DNA of 34,424 bases from positions 1-34,424 of the forward strand of contig PAQH01000113.1 of NCBI GenBank assembly GCA_002709225.1, written 5' to 3'. The notes under the pieces were generated by a model. It worked only from the letters and a program-made list of their open reading frames with translations. It did not search any database and had not been told where the DNA came from. The number at the start of each line of letters is the position of its first letter. Position 1 is the stretch's first letter. Below are positions 7,828 through 17,716 of the stretch, one piece after another. Source of the stretch: Planctomycetaceae bacterium (GTDB lineage: Bacteria > Planctomycetota > Planctomycetia > Pirellulales > Pirellulaceae). A program made the translations under genes and the position numbers.

Positions 7828-8472
7828 ATGGCGCAACGTTCCCTTTTTCAACGGGGTGTTTATAGTGCGACACGCATTGTGACGCGTTGCCTGGCGGTCT
7901 GGCTGTTTCGTTTAAGGTGTCGTGGTCGCGGGCAAGTTCCGGCAAGTGGCGGTGCCCTGATCTGCTGCAACCATCAGAGCAACATTGATCCCGTTGTCAT
8001 CGGGTTGTGTTGTGATCGGCAGCTCATCTATTTGGCCCGCAAGAGCTTGTTTCGCTTCGGTCCATTTGCATGTTTGATCCGGTTCTACGGTGCCATCTCT
8101 ATCGACCGCGACGGAGCTGGTTTGACCGGGATAAAGGGAATCTTGAGACAGCTCAAGAAAGAGCGGTTGGTCCTGATGTTTCCGGAAGGGACTCGGTCCC
8201 GTGATGGGCAGATTGCTCCTTTCAAGCCCGGGCTTTGCGCGTTGGCGAGGCGGGCTCGCGTGCCGCTGGTTCCGGTGGCGTTGGACGGTGCCTACGACGT
8301 GTTGCCCCGCGGACGCTGGTGGCCGCGTCGAACCACCGTGCGTGTTTCCTTCGGTCCGCCGATTTGGCCAGACGCGATGAACGGAGTGGACGACGAGGAG
8401 TTGCTTCAGGATGTCTATCGGCGGATCGTTGCGTGTCACGAGCGTTTGCGTCGCGAGCGCGCCGACGCCTGA
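7828..8472 (+). CDS. plsC: 1-acyl-sn-glycerol-3-phosphate acyltransferase (PlsC family)
   Basis: Transfers an acyl chain to lysophosphatidate to make phosphatidate at the inner membrane. The 214-residue chain carries the family motifs: the catalytic NHQSNIDP (HX4D, residues 48-55), FPEGTRS (118-124) that binds the glycerophosphate, and VPLVPVAL further on. A hydrophobic N-terminal stretch (about 20-30) would anchor it. The ATG at 7828 follows GGAGG (7811-7815) at a long spacing of 12 nt. The reading frame is open further upstream, but that part overlaps cmk and does not resemble the family. It starts 40 nt after cmk and is probably in the same transcript. The exact acyl acceptor cannot be told from sequence. 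Confidence 0.88.
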   Translation: MAQRSLFQRGVYSATRIVTRCLAVWLFRLRCRGRGQVPASGGALICCNHQSNIDPVVIGLCCDRQLIYLARKSLFRFGPFACLIRFYGAISIDRDGAGLTGIKGILRQLKKERLVLMFPEGTRSRDGQIAPFKPGLCALARRARVPLVPVALDGAYDVLPRGRWWPRRTTVRVSFGPPIWPDAMNGVDDEELLQDVYRRIVACHERLRRERADA

Positions 8473-8602
8473 CATGACGTGGTGTCGAGTTGGAGTCCTT
8501 CAGTGGGATCCAGCGAAGTGGGTGCAGCATCGTACGGCCACTGGCTAAAGAGAGCTGCCGCGGCCAGCGTTTCAAGAGGTTTTTTCCAGGGGAGCCGAAG
8601 GG

Positions 8603-9718
8603 ATGGAGCGAGTACGCATTGGATTGGTAGGGAGTCAGTTTATCAGCGCGATACACTTTGCCGCACTGGAGTCCGTCGCGGCGGCGGAGGTTGTCGCGGT
8701 CGCGTCTCCGACAGAAGGCCATGCGCAGGCATTTGCGGAAGAGCGTGGTATTAGTCATTGGTGTCAGGATTATCGAGAGCTCGTAGGAATGCCGGAAATT
8801 GACATGGTGGTGCTGGGGTTGCCGAATGACTTGCATTGCGAAGCGGTTCTGGCGACCGCGGCCGCCGGTAAGCATGTGGTGGTGGAAAAGCCAATGGCTC
8901 TGAATCTTGATCAATGCGATCAGATGATCGCGGCTTGTCAGGCGGCAGGCGTCAAGTTGATGTATGCGGAGGAACTTTGTTTCGCCCCGAAATACGTACG
9001 ACTCAAACGCTTGGTCGATGAGGGTGCGCTGGGAGCCCCGTTCTTGATCAAGCAATCCGAGAAACATGACGGCCCCCACGCGCCATGGTTTTGGGATGTC
9101 GAGCGTTCTGGCGGTGGGGTGGCGCTCGACATGGGGTGTCATGCGGTCGCTTTTTTTCGTTGGCTGTTGTCGGGGCCCGATGGACTCCAGCGGCCGCGGG
9201 CGACCAGTGTGGCGGCCCATCTGGGGACGTACGTTCACGGGGATAAGACACGCGGCGATGATGAGGCGATCATCGTGGTTGAGTTCGAAGGCGGATGTCG
9301 TGGCATGGCGGAAGAAAGTTGGGCCAAGTTAGGGGGCATGGATGATCGAGCAGAGGTGCACGGAACAGCCGGCGTGGCTTATGCCGACCTGCTGCGAGGA
9401 AATGCGATCGAGACCTACTCTCGCGATGGTTACGGATATTCGGTGGAAAAAGCTGGTGATACACGTGGTTGGAGTTTTACGATTTATGAAGAAGCCTGGA
9501 ATTACGGTTTCCATCAGGAGATGGCCCATTTCGTAGCTTGTGTCCAACGTGACTTGCAGCCCCTGGTTACTGGGCAGGATGGCCGGGCTGTCATGGAGAT
9601 TATCCTGGCCGCATACGCATCGGCCGGGAGTGGGCAGACGATTGAGCTGCCGTTTGAGACGAGTGCTGCCAGACCGATCGATCTCTGGCTTGGGCCTGAA
9701 GCGGGAGGTAACGGTTGA
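8603..9718 (+). CDS. Gfo/Idh/MocA family NAD(P)-dependent oxidoreductase
   Basis: A 371-residue cytosolic dehydrogenase of the sugar/inositol type. The N-terminal Rossmann fold has IGLVGSQFIS (residues 6-15), a variant of the usual GxGxxG, and the diagnostic EKP at 95-97, whose Lys is catalytic in the family. The C-terminal alpha/beta domain has GGGVALDMGCH, providing the conserved Asp and His near the substrate. The ribosome site GGGGAG lies just upstream of ATG 8603. The substrate is probably a cyclic polyol or a pyranose, but nothing in the neighbourhood fixes it. The gene precedes the secreted dehydrogenase/cytochrome gene on the same strand by about 180 nt, so cotranscription is possible but not shown. 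Confidence 0.9.
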   Translation: MERVRIGLVGSQFISAIHFAALESVAAAEVVAVASPTEGHAQAFAEERGISHWCQDYRELVGMPEIDMVVLGLPNDLHCEAVLATAAAGKHVVVEKPMALNLDQCDQMIAACQAAGVKLMYAEELCFAPKYVRLKRLVDEGALGAPFLIKQSEKHDGPHAPWFWDVERSGGGVALDMGCHAVAFFRWLLSGPDGLQRPRATSVAAHLGTYVHGDKTRGDDEAIIVVEFEGGCRGMAEESWAKLGGMDDRAEVHGTAGVAYADLLRGNAIETYSRDGYGYSVEKAGDTRGWSFTIYEEAWNYGFHQEMAHFVACVQRDLQPLVTGQDGRAVMEIILAAYASAGSGQTIELPFETSAARPIDLWLGPEAGGNG

Positions 9719-9752
9719 GCCTGACTGTGGTACCGTTGTTGGTGCGTAAGCT

Positions 9753-9790
9753 GGCTGACGAAAGCGGGTAAGGCTGACGACAGCGGGTAA
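9753..9790 (+). repeat. Two-copy 19-bp tandem repeat
   Basis: Two adjacent copies (9753-9771 and 9772-9790) of GGCTGACGAAAGCGGGTAA differ only at the tenth base (A or C). They lie in the 180-nt gap between the oxidoreductase and the dehydrogenase/cytochrome gene. They may be a double operator or a recent slippage duplication. Confidence 0.8.
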
Positions 9791-9898
9791 TGGGGTTACA
9801 TTTGAATTGGCCGTTCCACACGCCATTTATGGCGTGGATGGGGCCGGAGGGGCGCCGAGGCCTCTGGGGAGTTCCTTTTTTGTCGGGGAGTGGAAACG

Positions 9899-12800
9899 GT
9901 GTCGAGACTGTTGACCGAATTGGCTGGTGGCTATGGTGTCGGTGCGCGGACGGCCAATGTCCGTGGCGTGCGCGGTCAACTAGCCGTTATCGTTTTATGT
10001 TGTTGGACCAGTTGGGCTGGAGCACAACGCAACCTCAAGGAAATTCCGTCGCCAGATCCGGCCGTTGAACTGGCATCGTTTGTGGTTGCCGATGGGTTGG
10101 AAGTCAATCTCTATGCCTCCGATCCACAACTCGCGAAACCGATCCAGATGAACTTCGATGCGCAGGGGCGTTTATGGATCGCCAGTAGTGAAGTCTATCC
10201 CCAGATCAAGCCGGGCCAGCAGCCGACCGACAAAATTGTGGTTGTCGAAGATCTCGACGGTGACGGTGTCGCGGAAAAGACCCGCGTTTTTGCCGAGGGA
10301 CTGCTGATTCCCACTGGGGTAGTACCTGGAGATGGCGGTGTCTATGTCGCCAATAGTACCGAGCTGGCACATTTCAGTGATCGTGACGGCGATTTTCGCG
10401 CCGATGAGAAGCGGGTGGTACTTTCGGGGTTTGGGACGGAGGATACGCATCATCTACTGCACACGTTGCGGTGGGGACCCGATGGCTGCCTCTACATGAA
10501 TCAGTCGATCTATATACACAGCCATGTAGAGACCCCTTGGGGTGTGAAGCATTTGAATGGCGGGGGCATCTGGCGATTTCGTCCCGAGACGATGGAACTG
10601 GACGTGTTTTGCCGCGGGTTTGTTAATCCATGGGGACATCATTTTGATGCCTGGGGGCAATCATTTGCGACAGATGGGGCTTACGGAGAGGGCATCAATT
10701 ATGTGTTTCCGGGAGCTGTTTTTGTGACGGCGCCGGAGGCGCGTCGCGTGTTGCATGGTTTGAATCCCGGGAGCCCCAAGCATTGTGGACTAGAAATTCT
10801 CAGTGGACGCCATTTACCGGCCGCGATGCGAGGCAACATGATTACCAACGATTTTCGCGCCAACCGGGTGTGTCGCTTTGTTGTGAGCGAGAATCGCAGC
10901 GGGTTCGCGTCCCGCCAGGAGGCGGAGTTAATCAAGACAAGGCATGTCGCGTTTCGTCCAATCGACGTGAAGATGGGACCCGATGGCGCAATCTATATTG
11001 CCGATTGGTACAACCCCATCATCCAGCATGGAGAAGTTGATTTTCGAGATGACCGTCGAGATCACACGCATGGACGGATCTGGAGAATTACAGCCAAAGG
11101 TCGCCCCTTGTTGAAAATGCCCCGTTTGTCTGGCGCCGGGATTGCCGAGTTGCTGGCCCAATTGCGTGCCCCTGAGGCATGGGTGCGGTTATGGGCCAAG
11201 CGGATGCTCAAACGTAAGCCCGCTGAGGAAGTCATGCGGGCCTTGTCCGACTGGGTGGCGGCGCTTAATCCGCGGGACACGGAATTTGAGCGGCTGCGGG
11301 TTGAGGCGCTGTGGGCGTATGAGTCGATCAATCGCGTTGATGAGCAATTGATCGGCGAAATACTGCGCGGCAGCCCCGATCATCGGGCACGTGCCGCGGC
11401 GATGCGAGTGGTATCTTGGCGACAGGATGAGCTGACGCAGGCAGCGGATTATCTGCTCAGCGGTGTACTGGATGATCACCCTCGAGTTCGGTTGGAGGCA
11501 GTGCGGGGACTGGCCCAGCGACGCGATCCGCTGGCAGCGCAAACTGCCTTGCGCGTGCTTGACCGCCCCATGGACCGCTTTCTGGATTTTGCGCTCTGGC
11601 AGGCAATGCAAGATTTGCAACCTTACTGGTTAGCAGCAATGCGTTCCGGAGAGCTTGACTTGACCGATCAGGTGAATCATCTGGCGTACGCCTTACAAGC
11701 GGTGAATGCCCAGGGGATGGCCGCACCTTTGTTGGCCTTATTTGACAGTCGTCGTGTTGCGCCGCAACGCGAGGAACAGGTGTTGAAACTGGTGGCGCAG
11801 ATTGGACAACCTGATCAGTTAGGGAAATTGCTGGGGCTGATTCTCGATCAGCGAGAATGGTCTGTGTCTCGACGGAGTCGTCTGTTGGTGAATCTTGTCG
11901 AGGCGACGACGGAGCGGCAGCTCCTGCCGGCCGGGAATTTGCAGCGGGTGGAGGAGCTGTTTGAATCCGATCAGCCGGCGCTTCTGTTGGCGGCGATCCG
12001 TGCCGCCGGCACGTGGCGCGTAGACCATGCGCAACCCAAATTGGTGGCGCGTCTGGCGGAGCTGACTGACGTCAGTCGTGTTGGCCGGGAATTACTGGCT
12101 GCCTTACGACGGCTCGGGGCGCAGGACGCATTGGCGCAAGCCGCTGACACGCACCCAGTGCTGGCGATTCGCCGGTTGGCCGTCCAGGAACTTGCAGAAC
12201 TGGATCCAGCCGTGGCGGCGAGGCGGGCTGTTGGGTTCCTTCGCGAGTGGCCTGTCGATCGCCCACCGGATGCTTTGATTGCGGCTTTTCTGGAACATAA
12301 GCAAGGTCCTCCCGCACTCGTTCGGGCGCTGGCGGATGTTGAGATTCCGCCCGATGTGGCGAGGATGTCGGTACGCGCGGTTCTCGGTACGCTACGACAG
12401 GCTCCGGAGTTGCTCAAGGCGCTGCGACAAGCCGGCCGGCTGAATACCGCGGGTTGGAAGCTGACGCCGGCGTTGCTCCGCGAGCTGCTTGCCGAGGTTC
12501 CCACAGAAGGGGATCCCGTTCGGGGCGAGCGGATCTTTCGTCAGTCCGCGGTCCAGTGTCTCAAATGTCATGCGATCGGCGGTGCGGGAGGTCGGGTCGG
12601 GCCCGACCTGGTCAGCATTGGCGCCAGCGCACCGCTCGACTATCTCGTCGAGGCTTTACTGGATCCCAATCGCAAGATTAAGGAAAACTTCCATTCGCTG
12701 CTGGTGGAGACGGAAGAGGGGCGCATCTATACCGGCATTCCCGTGCGCGAGTCAAAGACTGAGTTGGTGCTGCGGGATGTCGAAGATCGCCGTGTGACGA

Positions 12801-13396
12801 TTCCCCGTGATTCCATTGAGAACCAGACTCCAGGCCGGAGCTTGATGCCGGATGGACTTGTCGACACGTTAACTCGGCGCGAACTGCGCGACCTACTGCG
12901 GTTCTTGTCTGAATTGGGTCGCGTCGGCGATTTCACCGTCGACCGGCGCCGCTGGCTGCGTCGCTGGCAGAGTTTGCAACCGACGTCGGAAATACTCCAC
13001 CGGCTACGGAGAACCAGTTATGACACGGTTGCCAATGCAGACCCGGCGATTCAATGGGCACCAGTTTACAGTACTGTGGCGGGAGCATTGCCAATTGATG
13101 AGCTGCCACAGTTCAAGTTGCGGAATGATGCGGGGGCCGTCACTTTCTTACGAGGTGAATTGGATGTCTCCAGTGGTGGCCAGGTTGGGCTACGTTTGAA
13201 TGACAAGTTGGGACTTACTTTGTGGGTCGATGGCAATCCACATGACCTGGCAAACAGCCTGCAATTTGACTGGCAACCGGGTAGGCATTGGGTCACAGTT
13301 GGTGTCGATCTGTCATTACGCGCGACCCCGCTCCGGCTGGAACTCGTCGATATACAAGGGTCTGCGGCACAGGTTCAATTCGTAACTGGAAAATAG
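9899..13396 (+). CDS. Secreted PVC-type dehydrogenase with HEAT-like repeats and a CxxCH heme domain
   Basis: A 1165-residue periplasmic protein. A hydrophobic segment ending near WAGAQ (about residues 27-43) is a signal sequence. An N-terminal beta-propeller of the PVC membrane-bound dehydrogenase type covers about residues 50-410, with repeats such as MNFDAQGRLWIAS, RWGPDGCLYMNQ and MGPDGAIYIADWYNP. A long alpha-helical region with HEAT-like repeats follows to about 860. The Pirellula/Verrucomicrobium heme-binding domain carries CLKCH (about 887-891) with VGPDL and SLMPDGL downstream. A terminal beta domain of about 150 residues closes the chain. The likely role is periplasmic oxidation of a sugar or alcohol with electrons passed to its heme; the substrate is unknown. 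I chose GTG 9899, 8 nt after GGGGAG; GTG 9890 in the same frame overlaps that site. Confidence 0.85.
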   Translation: MSRLLTELAGGYGVGARTANVRGVRGQLAVIVLCCWTSWAGAQRNLKEIPSPDPAVELASFVVADGLEVNLYASDPQLAKPIQMNFDAQGRLWIASSEVYPQIKPGQQPTDKIVVVEDLDGDGVAEKTRVFAEGLLIPTGVVPGDGGVYVANSTELAHFSDRDGDFRADEKRVVLSGFGTEDTHHLLHTLRWGPDGCLYMNQSIYIHSHVETPWGVKHLNGGGIWRFRPETMELDVFCRGFVNPWGHHFDAWGQSFATDGAYGEGINYVFPGAVFVTAPEARRVLHGLNPGSPKHCGLEILSGRHLPAAMRGNMITNDFRANRVCRFVVSENRSGFASRQEAELIKTRHVAFRPIDVKMGPDGAIYIADWYNPIIQHGEVDFRDDRRDHTHGRIWRITAKGRPLLKMPRLSGAGIAELLAQLRAPEAWVRLWAKRMLKRKPAEEVMRALSDWVAALNPRDTEFERLRVEALWAYESINRVDEQLIGEILRGSPDHRARAAAMRVVSWRQDELTQAADYLLSGVLDDHPRVRLEAVRGLAQRRDPLAAQTALRVLDRPMDRFLDFALWQAMQDLQPYWLAAMRSGELDLTDQVNHLAYALQAVNAQGMAAPLLALFDSRRVAPQREEQVLKLVAQIGQPDQLGKLLGLILDQREWSVSRRSRLLVNLVEATTERQLLPAGNLQRVEELFESDQPALLLAAIRAAGTWRVDHAQPKLVARLAELTDVSRVGRELLAALRRLGAQDALAQAADTHPVLAIRRLAVQELAELDPAVAARRAVGFLREWPVDRPPDALIAAFLEHKQGPPALVRALADVEIPPDVARMSVRAVLGTLRQAPELLKALRQAGRLNTAGWKLTPALLRELLAEVPTEGDPVRGERIFRQSAVQCLKCHAIGGAGGRVGPDLVSIGASAPLDYLVEALLDPNRKIKENFHSLLVETEEGRIYTGIPVRESKTELVLRDVEDRRVTIPRDSIENQTPGRSLMPDGLVDTLTRRELRDLLRFLSELGRVGDFTVDRRRWLRRWQSLQPTSEILHRLRRTSYDTVANADPAIQWAPVYSTVAGALPIDELPQFKLRNDAGAVTFLRGELDVSSGGQVGLRLNDKLGLTLWVDGNPHDLANSLQFDWQPGRHWVTVGVDLSLRATPLRLELVDIQGSAAQVQFVTGK

Positions 13397-13439
13397 TTCG
13401 GCGTAGCAACGCGGACAGAGCCAGATGGAAGGCCGTCGA

Positions 13440-16400
13440 TTAGTCGCCACGAAGGGCCGCGATTAGCGGTGCACGCACGGTCCAGCGGACGGCGATCAGT
13501 CCGGTGAGAAGTCCCGCTGCGACCACTAATGCCAGCATGATCGCCAGGTCGCGGCCGAAACGATCCGCTGAAATGGCGGCGTCTCCCAGCAGGATGTGGG
13601 GCATCACGGCGTAGAGTGCTGCCAGGATACCCAGTCCCAGTCCGCCCAGGAGCAGAAACAGGTTTTCCCAGAGCACGATCCGGCCCACCCTGCGGTGTTG
13701 AAATCCACTGGCCCGTAGCAAGGCGAGTTCGGCCCGTCGTTCCAGAACGTTTCTCAGCTGCACGGTTGACAGACCAAACGTGCCGAGCAATAGACCCAAA
13801 GCCCCGAGACTCTGGAAGGTACTCAAGTAGGTGTTTTGAACGGCCAATAACGAATCCAGGAGCTCTCGACTAGCGCGCGCGTCAAAGCCCTGGTCGGACA
13901 AGGCGTCTTCCAACAAGGGGGCGGCCTGAGTTTGGCCGTCAGGAGAGTGAATGAGGAAGTAACGGTACCCCGCGATGTCGGGAAACCGATCTTGGAAATG
14001 AGTCTCTGAGATCAGCAGGTTGCCTTGCAGTACGCTGTTCTTAAGAAACCCGACAACGTAGAGATCGAGCTGCACACCGTCGTAATCGAACGAGGCGTGG
14101 CTGCCAGGGGCATAGATTCCGAGACTGAACATTGCCGTATTCTGGTCGATCACCACCGGAATCGCGCCATCCTGTTTTGGCCTGTCGAGCAGCTTCCAGG
14201 GGTTTTTCTGCTCTTCCTCAGTTTCCGCCAGACTGGGACCCCAGGAAAAGCTGGTATCCGCCTGGTCGAAGTGCCTGCCCAGGGCAGGTGGAACACCGAG
14301 TACTCGTGGGCGCAACGCGCTATATAGATTGTTGCAGCTGGCGTCATCGCCAGGCCGCACCCGTAGCGGGAGGATGACACTCTCTGCCAGTTTGGCGTTC
14401 GCTTCCTGGCCGAGAAGCTCTGCGCGCCCGAGCGGTGCGTTCAAGTCGACAAATACGGGAAGCGATGATTCGGCAATGGATTCAAAACCGCCAGCGCCTT
14501 CGAGGCTTGCATCGAGCCGGAACGAACTCATAGCCGCGATCAGGAAACTAGCACTGGCGATCAGTCCTACCGTCAGACTGCTCCGCCCAGGGTTACGGCG
14601 GGCCGAGCTGATCGCCAGACGACTCAAGGACAGAGTGGCATCGAGGCCGCTGGTGGGAATCCGTTCCAGCCGTTGGCGAAACAAGAGTAGCAGCCCGGTC
14701 AATACTGCGGCGCCTCCGGCGACAAACGCGCCTGCTTGAGCTTCGCCCCCCAATTGTGTGGCGGCGACTGCCAGTACCAACGCGATGGCCAACAAGCACC
14801 AGCCCGATTTGCGCCCCCACTTGCTTTGAGACGCCTGTTGCTGGGGTTCTGCCGAGGCGAGCCCCGTCAGCAGACGCCGAGCGGGAATCAGCTTGAGCCG
14901 TCGCACGGCATGACCGATGGTCAGGCTACAGACGAGAATTCCGAGGAGATAGCCCGCGATCAAACTGAACGTACTGGCGTGGAAGACCAGGAAGGGAGTC
15001 ACGACAGCTCCCAGCCAGATCGTTCTCAAACCGGCCAGCATCAGCCAGGCGTAACCGACGCCGAGTCCGACTCCCAGAAGGCTCCCGGCAGCGGCGACAA
15101 GCGTTCCTTCGCGTCTCAGCAACCGCGCGGTTTGCGCTCTGGGTATTCCCACCGCCAGGAGCAGGCCTAGCTGGTCGGCACGTTGATCGACACCAAGACG
15201 AAACAGCAGTGAAACAAGCATCAAAGCGGCTGCGATTAAGAACGAACTGAGCGCGATAAACAGGACGTCGAAGGGGGTCGTTCCGCTGGCCGCTGTCAGG
15301 CCTTGCCATTTGATCGGTTGGAAAGCCAGCCCGAGCCTGGCTTGACTTTTTTCCGCTTGCTTCAGGAAAGCGTCTGCGAGTTGCTGGCGGAATGCTTGGG
15401 AGTCTCTGCCAGGCGGGTTGGATGGTGTTGGGATCCGCCACGAAGTGTGGGCGCCGAAGCGACTGCCCCAGAGGCTTTGGCCAGTCGACAGAGAAACAAA
15501 CGCTTTGGGAGTGAGCCGATGCAGATCGTAGTAGCGCTCATCCTGCGCCCGCACTTCACGTTCGAGGTCAAAGGGGGTGTCCCAGTTTTCGATGGAGTCC
15601 TGGTCCGTGACGCCGCGCACTTCGGGAGTCAGGTCCTTGTCGTTGGCGAGCGTTGGTGGCAGGTCGTAGACCGCTGACCGCTCGCCGGAAAAAGGTTTTG
15701 CGGGCGTCGTAATAGGTACGATGGCTTTGACCGTGAAGTCGCGATAAGTTTCCTGCGGCTGCCGGTCGGTAGTCTCAGGGAGGTAATAGTAGACACGCAA
15801 TCGCCCGCCGGCGACCAGGTCCTGATCCTCGGCGACCCAGCTATTCACGATGATTTCATCGTCTGCCAGCGGGGGTAGCGGTTCACCGTCCGGACCGACC
15901 AAGGGACCAAGTGGGGCGCGTGAATCAACCGCCGCGACTGTCGAGTAAGGTACTCCTCCGCCAGGCGTTTCCTGCCCCTGGTCGTCAAGTGGAATCAGGG
16001 CGTTTGCCAGGTACGTGAGAACTCCCTGTGCGCTATATCCCGCAAAGGCATTGGTAGCCACGCTGGCCACTTCGTCATCGAGAATCATGCGGTCGGAAGT
16101 CAGGCTGGTGTAATCGAGAACGAGTTTGTCAGCCTTGGTGCTGTCTCCCTTGACAGGCAAGCGGATCTGGGTAAGCGAGAGTCCGTAGTCGCCTAATCGC
16201 GGTTTCAATAAACGATTTAGTTCCAGGCAATCCTCCGCGTTAGGAGGAGGGTGATCGCCCGCGGACGAAACCATGATCGCATTGACTTGGCCTTCCAGAC
16301 GTAGCGAGTTCTGTACCGTTGCGAGGTGGGTGAAGGCGACCATGGGCAGAGATTGACTGGGAGTCAGGCCGAATCGTCCTAGTCCATCGGCAGGTACGAT

Positions 16401-16979
16401 GGCGACGACTTTGAGTCCCGGTATGCCCCGTACTCGATCTTCCTTTTCACCGAGAGGGCTTTCGGCGGGAATGGCGTTTGCCGCTTCGGGGAGCCGCATT
16501 GTAATCGAGTTGCCCACGGTAACGCCCAGCTCGCGAGCCAGTGGCTCGTTGAGCACAACTTCGTCTTCACCGGGTAGCACCTTGGGTCGAGTCGCTTTGG
16601 TGTCGAGCTCCCAGAAAGAACTTGGGGTCGCGACAATCAGGATGCGCGAGGCGCGACTTACGCGATCGTCGATCGTGTGCTCGACCGTGCCCTGGGGAAA
16701 CAGAATAGCGGGAATGGCCCGATCATAACGCTCGGTGAAGCTTGGTTGGGTCGCCAGTTGAGATGCTAGTTCGGAACGAAAAAATCGCGGTGCTATGAGC
16801 AATGCGTCGATTTTTCCCAAACGGTCCAGGACCAGTCCGCGCAGGCTACCACGCACTGAATCACCAACCAAGAGTGCCCCGGTCAGGACCGCGGTTGCGG
16901 CGGCGACACCGAGGACCACGGCGGCGTGCACGCGCCAGTGAAAAGTGAGGCTGCGGATGACCAGACGCCAGGAAGTCAT
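13440..16979 (-). CDS. ABC transporter permease, FtsX/MacB type
   Basis: A 1179-residue integral membrane protein. The first membrane helix is at about residues 18-38, followed by a large periplasmic domain of roughly 500 residues. A helix cluster beginning at FDVLFIALSSFLIAAALMLV is next, further central helices, a second periplasmic region, and three C-terminal helices typical of FtsX (from LGALGLLLGTFGLSTV onward). Such permeases act with a LolD/MacB-type ATPase to extract or export envelope molecules by a mechanotransmission mechanism. I chose ATG 16979 because MTSWRLVIRSLTFHWRVH is the usual start of this family in planctomycetes. An in-frame GTG at 17054 overlaps the ATPase stop by 13 nt and would couple translation. 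The cognate ATPase lies 62 nt upstream. Confidence 0.88.
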   Translation of the reverse strand: MTSWRLVIRSLTFHWRVHAAVVLGVAAATAVLTGALLVGDSVRGSLRGLVLDRLGKIDALLIAPRFFRSELASQLATQPSFTERYDRAIPAILFPQGTVEHTIDDRVSRASRILIVATPSSFWELDTKATRPKVLPGEDEVVLNEPLARELGVTVGNSITMRLPEAANAIPAESPLGEKEDRVRGIPGLKVVAIVPADGLGRFGLTPSQSLPMVAFTHLATVQNSLRLEGQVNAIMVSSAGDHPPPNAEDCLELNRLLKPRLGDYGLSLTQIRLPVKGDSTKADKLVLDYTSLTSDRMILDDEVASVATNAFAGYSAQGVLTYLANALIPLDDQGQETPGGGVPYSTVAAVDSRAPLGPLVGPDGEPLPPLADDEIIVNSWVAEDQDLVAGGRLRVYYYLPETTDRQPQETYRDFTVKAIVPITTPAKPFSGERSAVYDLPPTLANDKDLTPEVRGVTDQDSIENWDTPFDLEREVRAQDERYYDLHRLTPKAFVSLSTGQSLWGSRFGAHTSWRIPTPSNPPGRDSQAFRQQLADAFLKQAEKSQARLGLAFQPIKWQGLTAASGTTPFDVLFIALSSFLIAAALMLVSLLFRLGVDQRADQLGLLLAVGIPRAQTARLLRREGTLVAAAGSLLGVGLGVGYAWLMLAGLRTIWLGAVVTPFLVFHASTFSLIAGYLLGILVCSLTIGHAVRRLKLIPARRLLTGLASAEPQQQASQSKWGRKSGWCLLAIALVLAVAATQLGGEAQAGAFVAGGAAVLTGLLLLFRQRLERIPTSGLDATLSLSRLAISSARRNPGRSSLTVGLIASASFLIAAMSSFRLDASLEGAGGFESIAESSLPVFVDLNAPLGRAELLGQEANAKLAESVILPLRVRPGDDASCNNLYSALRPRVLGVPPALGRHFDQADTSFSWGPSLAETEEEQKNPWKLLDRPKQDGAIPVVIDQNTAMFSLGIYAPGSHASFDYDGVQLDLYVVGFLKNSVLQGNLLISETHFQDRFPDIAGYRYFLIHSPDGQTQAAPLLEDALSDQGFDARASRELLDSLLAVQNTYLSTFQSLGALGLLLGTFGLSTVQLRNVLERRAELALLRASGFQHRRVGRIVLWENLFLLLGGLGLGILAALYAVMPHILLGDAAISADRFGRDLAIMLALVVAAGLLTGLIAVRWTVRAPLIAALRGD

Positions 16980-17041
16980 GCGGTCGATGTCTCCGAAATC
17001 GTGGTGCAGACTGGGTAGGATTGAGAGGACATAGGTCGTGG

Positions 17042-17716
17042 TCAAGCCTCGCACAGGTTCCCGTTGTCAAGCGCCATGCGGCGCTGTAGACCATTTGCCA
17101 ATTCAACGCTGTGTGTCACCACGACCAGGATTGTTTCTTCCTGCTGTTGCAGCTGGACCAGCAATTCAGTGATTCCTCTGGCCGCAGTGCGGTCGAGATT
17201 GCCGGTGGGTTCATCCGCCAACAGCAGTGACGGCGTGTGGATCAATGCTCGGGCGATGCCGACGCGCTGGCGTTCACCACCGGACAATTCCGCGGGGCGG
17301 TGTTCCAGGCGTTCGCTCAACCCGACTCGTTCCAACAAGGTGCGGGCACGGGAAATCATAGCGTCGTCAGGCGCGCCCTCCGCCAGGCTAGGAATCAGGA
17401 CATTTTCCAGCGCACTCAATTGTGGTAGCAAGTGGTGTTCCTGAAACACGAAGCCGATACGCCGGTTGCGGAAGTGAGCCAGCTGCGGCTCGTCCAGCGT
17501 AAACGGATTTTCACCGCAGAGCGTAATGGTTCCCTCGGTCGGGGTATCGAGGGTGCCCATGAGGTGCAGCAGGGTGCTTTTTCCCGAGCCACTGGGGCCG
17601 ACAATCGCCAGGTTCTGTCCGCTTTGGAGTTCCAGGGAGATATTGCGCAAAACGACAAGTGGCTCCCTGCGGGTGGGGAATGACTTGCTGACTCCGTCGA
17701 GTTTGAGTTCGGGCAT
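17042..17716 (-). CDS. ABC transporter ATP-binding protein, LolD/MacB type
   Basis: A 224-residue ATPase, the normal length for this class. Walker A GPSGSGKST is at residues 40-48, the Q-loop at FQEHHLLPQLSALENV (91-106), the signature LSGGERQR at 144-151, Walker B LLLADEPTGNLD at 164-175 and the switch His at 202. It energises the FtsX-type permease encoded directly downstream on the same strand. The gene order ATPase then permease and the tight spacing indicate one operon. The transported substrate is not evident; lipoproteins, lipids or small hydrophobic compounds are the usual cargoes. The ATG at 17716 lacks a clear ribosome site. Confidence 0.95.
   Translation of the reverse strand: MPELKLDGVSKSFPTRREPLVVLRNISLELQSGQNLAIVGPSGSGKSTLLHLMGTLDTPTEGTITLCGENPFTLDEPQLAHFRNRRIGFVFQEHHLLPQLSALENVLIPSLAEGAPDDAMISRARTLLERVGLSERLEHRPAELSGGERQRVGIARALIHTPSLLLADEPTGNLDRTAARGITELLVQLQQQEETILVVVTHSVELANGLQRRMALDNGNLCEA

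Noticed and set aside
7912..9238. Long minus-strand frames opposite plsC and the oxidoreductase (for example 8222-9238)
   Set aside because: Both plus-strand genes have clear family motifs along the same stretch; the antisense frames are composition effects.
9169..9238. Possible frameshift or start problem in the Gfo/Idh/MocA gene because of its unusual GLVGSQFIS loop
   Set aside because: The frame is continuous from a good ribosome site to the stop, with EKP and GGGVALDMGCH intact; the loop is a normal variant in the family.
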